DNA of 64,000 nucleotides from Nitrososphaeraceae archaeon (GTDB taxonomy: Archaea; Thermoproteota; Nitrososphaeria; Nitrososphaerales; Nitrososphaeraceae), in NCBI GenBank assembly GCA_009377575.1, contig WHTU01000004.1, positions 27,029 to 91,028 on the forward strand. The letters run 5' to 3'. Numbering within the stretch: position 1 is the stretch's first letter; each line of letters opens with the position of its first letter. The notes beneath the pieces were generated by a model. It did no database searches, was not told the DNA's origin, and saw only the letters and a program-made list of their open reading frames with translations. The position numbers and the translations under genes were made by a program. Of the stretch, positions 57,249 through 64,000 are shown piece by piece.

Positions 57249-57869
57249 ATGGTCAATACGATGTCATCGAGGAATGAAAGAAGATTCAAACTAATCGAGT
57301 TCATCAAGACGCATGGCATAGTATTCAAACATGTACAACTATTTTCAAAAATTGAAACTGATTATTACTATGACTTGAGACGGGTTTCACTCGATGCTTA
57401 CGGAGCGAACTTAATCGCAGATCTAATGTTAGAAGAAGTTAAGAAGTTTGGTGCAAAATCTGTTGGTGGATTGGCTGCAGGATCTATCCCTATATCAACG
57501 GCACTTATAATGAAAGATTCTAATTTTGGCGAATATAGCAATGGCTTGCGTCAATTTTTTGTAAGAAAAGAACGCAAAGAGCATGGACTGCAAAAGAGAA
57601 TCGAGGGTGAAGTCATTGATCCAGTGGTTATTGTGGACGATGTCTTAACTTCAGGTAGGAGTATTATGGAGGCCATTGAAGCGGTAATGCACGAAGGACA
57701 CGATGTTAGAGGTGTTGTCTGTATAATTGATAGACAAGAAAAGTCGACACCAAACGTCCTTAAAGATAAAGTAAAGTACACTCCATTGTTCACACATTCT
57801 GATTTCAAGCAATTCATAGATGATAGATTGAAAGGAAAGCAACTTACCACAGGAAAGAATACTACCTAG
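57249..57869 (+). CDS. pyrE: Orotate phosphoribosyltransferase
   Basis: 206 residues. It converts orotate and PRPP to OMP in pyrimidine synthesis. The PRPP-binding motif is VVIVDDVLTSGRSIMEAI; GGLAAGSIPISTAL and FFVRKERKEHGL are further conserved segments (the flexible loop Lys). ATG 57249 or 57261. Monocistronic; the only clear housekeeping gene in the decayed region. Confidence 0.92.
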   Translation: MVNTMSSRNERRFKLIEFIKTHGIVFKHVQLFSKIETDYYYDLRRVSLDAYGANLIADLMLEEVKKFGAKSVGGLAAGSIPISTALIMKDSNFGEYSNGLRQFFVRKERKEHGLQKRIEGEVIDPVVIVDDVLTSGRSIMEAIEAVMHEGHDVRGVVCIIDRQEKSTPNVLKDKVKYTPLFTHSDFKQFIDDRLKGKQLTTGKNTT

Positions 57870-57917
57870 AATTCATTAGTTGATATATTTCCAGAGACGA
57901 CTTCTTATTTCTATAGA

Positions 57918-58100
57918 ATGAGACAACGAAGACGCATGTTCGGTATGTCATTTCATGACCGCCAGGCAATAACCGTAAACGTTGAAAGACAAACCTATAA
58001 AGAAATTCAGGATCTTTGTAAACAAGAACGAAGGACATTAAGTGAACTCATTCATAACTTTTTCATATCTAAATTAGAGAGTTCCAAAAATAGTTCCTAA
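57918..58100 (+). CDS. Ribbon-helix-helix (CopG-like) protein
   Basis: 60 residues. AITVNVERQTYKEIQDLCKQ followed by ERRTLSELIHNFFISKLE is a CopG/Arc-type ribbon-helix-helix. It binds DNA as a dimer. 48 bp after pyrE in the same direction, so possibly co-transcribed. Confidence 0.8.
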   Translation: MRQRRRMFGMSFHDRQAITVNVERQTYKEIQDLCKQERRTLSELIHNFFISKLESSKNSS

Positions 58101-58650
58101 TACTTATTCCGGTAATATTATTGGTAGAATAGATTGGGTCACCGTGTAGATCTATTCTAGATTCAGAAATGAAATACAGTATTCGAACAAATAGACAAAA
58201 ATCTCGGCGACCATTCTTCAAAAAAGACTGTAATAACATACTAGAAAATAAAATGCAGAAGGAATTAGAAGAGTAAGAACAATACTAATATCATTATTAC
58301 TGCTAATACACCACTTAACATTAGAAATGTCTTCATGTTTTCATCATAACATATGGTCTAAATCTGCCCCATTTATACCATAAGTCTGGGTCCAGTATTT
58401 TATGAAATGAAATACTCTGAAAAGCAGACAAAAACGCGGCGACCAATAATTAATTCTTTTTAAAGTACGGTGTCCTTATACTAAACCTGGTCCAATGCGG
58501 TAGTTCTGCCGTTTTGGACAAGTGACGCAATAGACATATCGTAAGACAGATCGCTTCGTCATTGTACGACCCGTCGTCTTGAGTCACAGGCGGCGGGTTA
58601 TGTAGTTCCTTTAAATTATAACTTGATTCTATACGGATATGGAGAATCTA
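58101..58650. other. Intergenic with two related motifs and a hairpin
   Basis: 550 bp. The motif gaaatgaaatac with agacaaaaa and cggcgacca occurs twice (near 58170-58214 and 58403-58446). A GC-rich imperfect hairpin (acccgtcgtc with ggcggcgggt, about 58567-58597) follows. No gene except the possible micro-peptide. Confidence 0.4.
58265..58336 (-). CDS. Possible 23-aa membrane micro-peptide
   Basis: ATG 58336 to TAA 58265 encodes MKTFLMLSGVLAVIMILVL plus a short hydrophobic end: a single helix with a Lys near the N-terminus. Too short for confidence. Confidence 0.25.
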   Translation of the reverse strand: MKTFLMLSGVLAVIMILVLFLLF

Positions 58651-59318
58651 ACGTGGTGATTCGGCCAGAAAAGGGGTGGTTATTGATGATAATGTGGATC
58701 CAAATAATTTGTATAATGACGATACTCCAAAGCAGTACGAACCGTTTAACTGTGCAAAGGGTCACAAAATTGAATATGTGGCCATGCAAAATTCTAGCTC
58801 ATACATGAAAACAAAGCAACACAACTGGTTATATGCAATTGACCTAACCTAAGTAGGAAGACCAAACATTTTTTGAATAAACAAGCTCAATGGCTTACTG
58901 TAATTATATATCTTCCAAAACGATCACCAAATCTAAATCTCGTTGAAACAAAGGTGAACTGGAATCCTAGGATGGATATGTGTTCCATCTTATTGCTATA
59001 TCATTTCCCCGGAAGTTAGATCTATAACGTTTTTTACGAGTGCAAGTGTTAAATCATCGCCAGTGACCTATCAACTAAGATAACAAAACTGATAGGTAAA
59101 ACGTTGCATAACTAGTCAGTAGAAAGATCAACCATATACTAGGAAGAGTACATCATTCTCAAACAAATGGTAAGATAGAAAGATTCTACGAGACATTCCA
59201 GTCAAAGATACCATACTTTGAATCTATTGATGAATTCATAACATGGTACAATACCAAGAGACCTCATATGTCATGGAACTGATTAGAAACACCCATCCAA
59301 GCATTCTACACACCTACC
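58651..59318 (+). pseudogene. Transposase graveyard (IS630-like and IS481/IS3-like)
   Basis: Three relics in a row. About 58651-58850: an unassigned fragment (YEPFNCAKGHKIEYVAM). About 58855-58964: an IS630-type DDE end with IIYLPKRSPNLNLVE, the family signature being LPxxSPxLNxIE. 59127-59318: an integrase-core (rve) end with GRVHHSQTNGKIERFYETFQ, DEFITWYNTKRPHMSWN, one TGA, then LETPIQAFY. No terminal repeats could be assigned. Confidence 0.75.
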
Positions 59319-59330
59319 TTGTGCCAGACG

Positions 59331-59786
59331 ATGGTTAATATGCCTCTCATACAGACATCAGCTATGATGATGACGACATTAATAGTGCTAGCAGGCATCA
59401 TATCTATAATAATTATAAACACTGAAGCATTTGCGCAAAATCAAACACCATTGAATCAATCTGGTGCTGGAATGATAGATTTAAATGTACAAGGAGTATC
59501 TGCGTTCGTTCCAGAAGGCAGAGATATCTATACAATAACTGGAGAAGTTTTTAACAATAACACCTTCCCCTTCAACAGTGTTCAAGTATCAACAACATTA
59601 TATGATAACAATAGCCAAGTCGTAGGTGTAGGTTCAGGATATACTTCCCCATCAGGCATTCAACCAGGTCTGAAAGCGCCTTTTAAAATCGACATATTTG
59701 GAGGTGAAATAAGGGGAGGTATTGATGCAATCAATAACTACACATTACAAGTTGCCGGAGACCTTCAAGTACAACTTTTTCAGTGA
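59331..59786 (+). CDS. Exported FxLYD-like domain protein
   Basis: 151 residues from ATG 59331 (TTG 59319 is in frame). Signal peptide (TTLIVLAGIISIIIINTEAF, cleaved near AFAQ). The mature part has ITGEVFNNNTFPFNSVQVST, TLYDNNSQVVGVGSGYTSP and IQPGLKAPFKIDIF, the FxLYD pattern of an Ig-like secreted domain. The transposase relic abuts its start, so its original promoter may be lost or replaced. Confidence 0.75.
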   Translation: MVNMPLIQTSAMMMTTLIVLAGIISIIIINTEAFAQNQTPLNQSGAGMIDLNVQGVSAFVPEGRDIYTITGEVFNNNTFPFNSVQVSTTLYDNNSQVVGVGSGYTSPSGIQPGLKAPFKIDIFGGEIRGGIDAINNYTLQVAGDLQVQLFQ

Positions 59787-59902
59787 TACACATATTTCAA
59801 CTTCCGTATACGAGATCGAGTGGTAGCTTCCTTTAACATTCTTGCCATAACTTTTTTTACCTTTTATTAGGATGCTGTCAGTATTTTTTCTGGAAATAAC
59901 CC

Positions 59903-60196
59903 TTGCAGGGTAATGCACAGTTAATTATTTTCAGAGCCTCAAATGATGGTGGCACCACCTTCGGAGATAAAATCAATGTAAGCAATACTAATGACACTGA
60001 CTCAATAAATGCAGAGATAGTAACACAAGGAGAAAATAATGTAATAGTTACATGGTGGGAGAGAGCAAATGCAACAAGCAACGAACCAGTTCTGAGAGTA
60101 AGCACAGATAACGGTCAAACATTTGGTCCCTTAATGCAACTTGCTAATAACGGAACAATGGGCAGTAGCGGCAACACGACGGATGGAGAAAATTAA
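59903..60196 (+). pseudogene. Fragment of a sialidase-like repeat protein
   Basis: 97 codons from a TTG. IFRASNDGGTTFGDKINVSN, NVIVTWWERANATSNEPVL and RVSTDNGQTFGPLMQL are the same propeller repeat as in 16816-17685 (FFRASADRGANF, NVYVVWED). Only about two repeats remain and there is no signal peptide, so it is probably a piece of a longer gene. Confidence 0.55.
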
Positions 60197-60558
60197 TTAG
60201 GAACCTTAGCTGATAATCAAGAACCGCACATAAAGTAGGACGACCTGTCTCTTTCCTTTCGAGTAGGGTTCGTTAAACTTTGGTCGCACTAAGAAAATAC
60301 ACCGTATTGTATAAAAGGTTTCAAAAGTCTAGAAGTCTAGAAGTAATAGGCCAAGAATGAAAACTACTACGGAAAAGGACTTGACCTACCACTTCTACCA
60401 TATTAGCAGCTCTACAATCAGACTAAAGTTTAAAAACCTACCGTAAAGTTTTTCGGTATTCAATTTGAAGTTATGAGGGAGGTCTATTAAGTATGGTTAA
60501 GATCTTTCAGTAACTCTAAAAAGATTGAATGTATAATATATGGAGTACCTTAACTATG

Positions 60559-60608
60559 GTAGTTCGACCAGATTTTGCTCTCGAAGGCTTCATCTTTGGT
60601 CGAACTAC
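60559..60608. repeat. 12-bp perfect inverted repeat, 26-nt loop
   Basis: GTAGTTCGACCA (60559-60570) and TGGTCGAACTAC (60597-60608) are perfect inverse complements. The outer GTAG/CTAC and the inner CCA/TGG resemble the units of the array that follows, so this may be its first or a diverged member. Confidence 0.8.
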
Positions 60609-60707
60609 TATTTCTAATAGCCAGTAACCATTTTATAGTCTATTGTACACACAAACAATGTTGCAATAGACCCGTATCGCATCAAGTCTGTTGGCAACGG
60701 TAATTCT

Positions 60708-61414
60708 GGTAGGATGGCCAATTCTTTCCTGCACAATTTCATGGTCATCCTACCATTATACCAAAAAAATTAGGTTGATAACAATACCAAATGTCGTCAA
60801 GGTAGCCGGTCATTCGTTTCATCATACGTCATTCATTTATCTGTCGTCTACCTTTTTAATTATATACCAAAAAGGACTTATAGTTTGTATTCTAATAATT
60901 AAATACCAAACTGACGACCTATAAGGTAGACGGCCACCATCTCTTGGCACTGAATAAATAATGGTCGTCATACCTTTTTCCATAATATGTTTCGGCATAA
61001 CAAATATGCCTATTCACTCAACTTTTTTATATTATGTTTGTGAATGAAGCGGCCGCAGTACACAGAAGTACTGTTGATGTAGACAGCAGCGCGTCGTAAC
61101 GTCTAGTATAAGGTAGGCGGCCCGTGTATTCTGCGCTCGGAGCATCCAAACGGGTCGACCTATCTTTTATTTATTCTCATTCGTTAGAAAATACCAAAAA
61201 GACTTTAAACCTGAATAACTAAAATAATAATATCAAATGATCGAAAAGGTAGTGGCCGTAGTCTGCTATCACAACCGATTTATGGTCGTCCTACCTTTTT
61301 CAAATAATACACCAAAAAACTTTTAGTCTGGAATAACCTTATATATGAATACCAGACTGACTGACGATCAGGGTAGTGACGGCCAGTTTCGACAGGTTCT
61401 GGCCATCCTACCTG
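60708..61414. repeat. Array of six related imperfect hairpins
   Basis: Left/right arms: 60708-60720/60742-60754, 60799-60812/60842-60857, 60923-60940/60961-60979, 61110-61125/61150-61168, 61244-61260/61281-61300, 61369-61386/61399-61414. Consensus left AAGGTAG..GGCCA, right TGGTCGTCCTACCTTTTT. Linkers repeat ataccaaaaa, then an act..ag element, then aataccaaactgacga. Spacing is mostly 91-134 bp, with one 187-bp gap holding extra inverted repeats. Arms differ between units but keep pairing. Confidence 0.7.
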
Positions 61415-61471
61415 CATTTGTTACTAATTATAGAATAACAATGTCCTGAGCGTAAAAGTGTTAAAATATCG

Positions 61472-61729
61472 CTAACGACTCCATAACTTAGTCCTAGCGA
61501 AAGAGATAATTGGCGAATATTCGAAGCATTGCAAACAGAAATTAACCCAAGTGAAAATTACACCAAAATAAACAGCAACAGGTGCATCTCCTCCGCCACC
61601 GATCAGTTTATTCTTAACCTCCAGTGCTTTCTCACCATGCCCACTATCGCCTTTTTCTAATAAATAGAGCGTAAAATCTGAGGCATTATGATATATCGTC
61701 AAGTTTAGCTCGCTGATATCCGGTAGCAT
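61472..61729 (-). CDS. 85-aa hypothetical protein
   Basis: ATG at 61729. ISELNLTIYHNASDFTLYLL, EKALEVKNKLIGGGGDAPVA and a hydrophobic VYFGVIFTWVNFCLQCF end. Moderately gene-like. It has no recognised domain and overlaps no other gene; divergent from the next gene by 91 bp. Confidence 0.5.
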   Translation of the reverse strand: MLPDISELNLTIYHNASDFTLYLLEKGDSGHGEKALEVKNKLIGGGGDAPVAVYFGVIFTWVNFCLQCFEYSPIISFARTKLWSR

Positions 61730-61820
61730 CTTTAACTTGATACATACGCAAGCATAGGCATAAGTATACCATTGATAACTACAAAAAACTTTTATAGACT
61801 ATACAAGTGATCGGTGAGAA

Positions 61821-62237
61821 ATGACAGCAGACGATACAGCAGAATTACATAACGCGCCAGCTGTAACAGCACCTAAAAAAGAATGGGAATCATACATACA
61901 TAGCCTTGGTCCTAAGGAAGCAGAAGCACTTTACATCAAACTTAGGAATATCACTTACATGTCAGATGAATTAAGGACAATGATGCAAGATATGGTTGAT
62001 GAAGTAGATATAGCATATCATAAGGCAGCAATTTGCATTAATATATTCCATGATGTGATAAAGAAAGGAGGTTATCCAGAAGATAAAGTATTAGAAATAG
62101 TAAAGAAACATCTGGAAGGAGGACAATATATAGATCATCAGCATATGGATAGAATTTGGAAATATGGCCTAGAACGAAAGAGTAAGAAACGAAACGAGGG
62201 TACTAGAAAACCAAGGAAAAAGCAACGTACTAAATGA
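61821..62237 (+). CDS. 138-aa helical hypothetical protein
   Basis: ATG preceded by ggtgag-like RBS. Helical throughout (LGPKEAEALYIKLRNITYMS, DELRTMMQDMVDEVDIAYHK, FHDVIKKGGYPEDKVLEIVK) with a very basic Lys/Arg tail (RKSKKRNEGTRKPRKKQRTK), suggesting nucleic-acid binding. Not recognised. Confidence 0.7.
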   Translation: MTADDTAELHNAPAVTAPKKEWESYIHSLGPKEAEALYIKLRNITYMSDELRTMMQDMVDEVDIAYHKAAICINIFHDVIKKGGYPEDKVLEIVKKHLEGGQYIDHQHMDRIWKYGLERKSKKRNEGTRKPRKKQRTK

Positions 62238-62544
62238 TACCTTCAACACCAAAGCAGGAATCGGTAAGAGAGCATTACCCATTTTTAACAAGCAAGGCAA
62301 GGCTTAGTTTTACTTAGCCAGAATGAGAACATAACTAACAAGGATGTTCTTCAATTGAGAAGGATATAGAGATTAACATACGCTTACCTAATAGAATATC
62401 ATTGAACATAGTAGTAAAATGAAGTAACAACTAGGACTAGGCGTATATGTCGGACTGTTACAACAAAAAAAGCGCGTGAACCACGTCTTTAAGTATACCC
62501 ACATCAGATAATCTTTAAGTTATACGGCCCATTACCCTATCCGT
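62238..62544. other. Intergenic, no supported gene
   Basis: 307 bp. No frame, no array-type hairpin seen. Confidence 0.4.
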
Positions 62545-63813
62545 TTGTCATTAAAAATAGTAGCAATAGTTCTTTCTGTTTATTCTATATCCTTTTTATT
62601 TTGTGGTGTAGCTCTCACAGTTCATTCTCAGTCAGACTTACATACAACAAAATATAGAAATATGGTTATAGAGTTGGGGAATGGTTTAAAGACTAATGCT
62701 AGGCTAAATCTTCCAGCTAATGGGGACGGTCCCTTCCCAGGTGTTCTTCTTGTACCTGGCACTGGACCTGTTGATATGAATGAAACTCTAGCCTTAGTTC
62801 GTATCGATAACGAAACAGGCTCAGTTGTATACCCTCCTGCTAGACCATTCTTTCAAATCGCTGAATATCTTTCAGAAAGAGGTTTTGCAGTATTACAGTA
62901 TGACAAGAGAGGTGTAGGTGCGAATTTCACAATTTTGGATAACAATGTATGGGGGAATATAACATTTGACGATCTAAAACAAGATGCAGAGAATGCACTA
63001 GATCTACTTATACAGCAACCAGAAGTTGATGCTAACCATGTAACTCTAGTTGGACATAGCGAGGGTACAATGATTGTCCCAAGAGTTGCAATCGACAATC
63101 CAGGAAAAGTAGATAACATTGTTCTGATGGGAGCGGTAGCACAGAACACGCGTGAATTACTTTACTTCCAGGTAGTTACGAACCGAGTACTCTACGCTCA
63201 ACAGGTTCTAGACCATAATCACAATGGATTAGTGTCAGTACAAGAAGCATTGGAGAATCCTGTTTTCAGCGCTTTGACTGGAAATCTCACTCTATATCTT
63301 ACTCAAAACTTTACTACTGCCAATGGAACAACAGTACAACTGCATCCCCAATATAATACAAATAATGATACGTTCATAAGTATTAATGACGAACTCAAAC
63401 CCAGGTTAATAGACGGTCTAAAGTCAATAGCAGTCGTGACCCCAGATGGGAAGTGTGGTTTATCTACTCTATGTCCTATCTGGCTTGCATCACATTACGC
63501 TCTGACACCTACTTTGGATATCATAAGTAAAGTTCCTTCCGATACATCTATTTTAATACAACAAGGAAAGAATGATTCAGAAGTCCCAATACAGCAAGCA
63601 TTTCTTTTACAGCAAGAACTGACACAAGTAAGACATCCTGATCATACTTTGATGACATATCCGGATCTCGGCCATAATTTCTATCCTTCGTCTCAATGGT
63701 TGAATGTTGATGGACCAATGGAACAAACGGTTCTGGAAGATCTTTTTGACTGGCTTTCAGATCCAGTCAGAGACTTTAAGAAATTAACGATTTTATCTTC
63801 ACAAATATCCTAG
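62545..63813 (+). CDS. Exported alpha/beta hydrolase
   Basis: 422 residues from a TTG start. An N-terminal signal peptide (LSVYSISFLFCGVALTVHSQ) implies export. The hydrolase core has VLLVPGTGPVD (oxyanion region), FAVLQYDKRGVG, VTLVGHSEGTMIVPRVA (nucleophile Ser in GHSEG), GKNDSEVPIQQ (Asp) and DLGHNFYP (His). A calcium-binding-like insertion (DHNHNGLVSVQEAL and NTNNDTFISINDEL) looks like EF-hand/dockerin turns. Family: secreted esterase or peptidase of the BAAT/S9 type. Confidence 0.88.
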   Translation: MSLKIVAIVLSVYSISFLFCGVALTVHSQSDLHTTKYRNMVIELGNGLKTNARLNLPANGDGPFPGVLLVPGTGPVDMNETLALVRIDNETGSVVYPPARPFFQIAEYLSERGFAVLQYDKRGVGANFTILDNNVWGNITFDDLKQDAENALDLLIQQPEVDANHVTLVGHSEGTMIVPRVAIDNPGKVDNIVLMGAVAQNTRELLYFQVVTNRVLYAQQVLDHNHNGLVSVQEALENPVFSALTGNLTLYLTQNFTTANGTTVQLHPQYNTNNDTFISINDELKPRLIDGLKSIAVVTPDGKCGLSTLCPIWLASHYALTPTLDIISKVPSDTSILIQQGKNDSEVPIQQAFLLQQELTQVRHPDHTLMTYPDLGHNFYPSSQWLNVDGPMEQTVLEDLFDWLSDPVRDFKKLTILSSQIS

Positions 63814-63966
63814 TTATTAGCAGATTCCTCATCTAAACCTGTAACGCATACTGGCCTAGATTCTACGCAAAATCCATTATAAGCTGCTATCTATAGATTG
63901 TAGTATCTAGTGAAGATTGCGTAAAACTCATGAAGGAATGCCGTCTACAATTAGGCTTCACAACTA

Positions 63967-63983
63967 TATGGTCGTCTACCTTT
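63967..63983. repeat. Outlying copy of the hairpin-array right arm
   Basis: tatggtcgtctaccttt at the window edge matches the right arm of array units 2 and 5 (tatggtcgtc with ctaccttttt). A decayed left arm (aaggaatgccgt, near 63933) may pair with it. The array or its family probably continues to the right. Confidence 0.55.
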
Positions 63984-64000
63984 GATATTAAATTTTACAA

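Larger units (their letters stand above)
60197..61471. other. Gene-free stretch occupied by a hairpin array
   Basis: About 1.27 kb with no supported coding region (a 77-codon frame at 60691-60924 lies across the hairpins and is rejected). It holds the repeat array and the 12-bp stem described separately. Confidence 0.6.

Noticed and set aside
60708-61414. CRISPR array
   Set aside because: Units are not identical, spacing varies (91-187 bp), linkers are related to each other instead of unique, and no cas gene is nearby.

Overview
The window looks like a chromosome segment of an ammonia-oxidising thaumarchaeon of the Nitrososphaerales (Nitrososphaera or Nitrosocosmicus type). This is inferred from the gene types, not from a marker gene. 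Pointers are a RadA recombinase, a class II tRNA-Ser with archaeal-type introns, an SSADH-like aldehyde dehydrogenase of the kind used in the thaumarchaeal 3-hydroxypropionate/4-hydroxybutyrate cycle, NikR, DUF6659-like and ArnR1-like small regulators, many secreted Asn-X-Ser/Thr-rich proteins, TTG/GTG starts, T-rich intergenic DNA and low GC.

Layout. 0-19 kb: sparse housekeeping (radical SAM, thymidylate kinase, SRPBCC-epimerase fusion) among small winged-helix regulators, zinc ribbons, small membrane proteins and several secreted proteins, two of them with in-frame coding repeats. 19-22 kb: a tyrosine recombinase lying between an intact Rieske gene and a 5'-truncated Rieske copy. 22-39 kb: the best preserved housekeeping block: UPF0200 kinase, endonuclease III, HNH-like protein, sulfate assimilation (cysH-sat), a cation/proton antiporter, DUF985 cupin, GH130, Nudix/IPP isomerase, SSADH and an Lrp/AsnC regulator.

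40.0-48.7 kb: an integrated element beginning at an intron-containing tRNA-Ser(CGA). Its integrase is dead (one nonsense codon, one frameshift region, catalytic C-terminus missing), but its cargo is open: a divergent regulator pair, a GHKL ATPase overlapping by 1 nt with a large protein that appears to join a TopoVI-B-like transducer to a TopoVI-A/Spo11-like catalytic half, a second winged-helix protein and a RadA-type recombinase. This is the most interesting locus here: a double-strand-break-like enzyme pair next to a strand-exchange protein, with the GHKL/transducer boundary moved to the other gene.

49-60 kb: a decayed accessory region. It has two GNAT acetyltransferases, orotate phosphoribosyltransferase and a few small regulators standing among many pseudogene fragments (DUF72, THEP1-like NTPase, histidine-kinase sensory region, HTH protein, PKD-like/patatin chimera, IS630-like and IS481/IS3-like transposases).

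60.2-61.5 kb: a gene-free array of imperfect hairpins, most followed by a T-run and separated by related AT-rich linkers, with a probable further copy at the right edge of the window. The window ends with an exported alpha/beta hydrolase.
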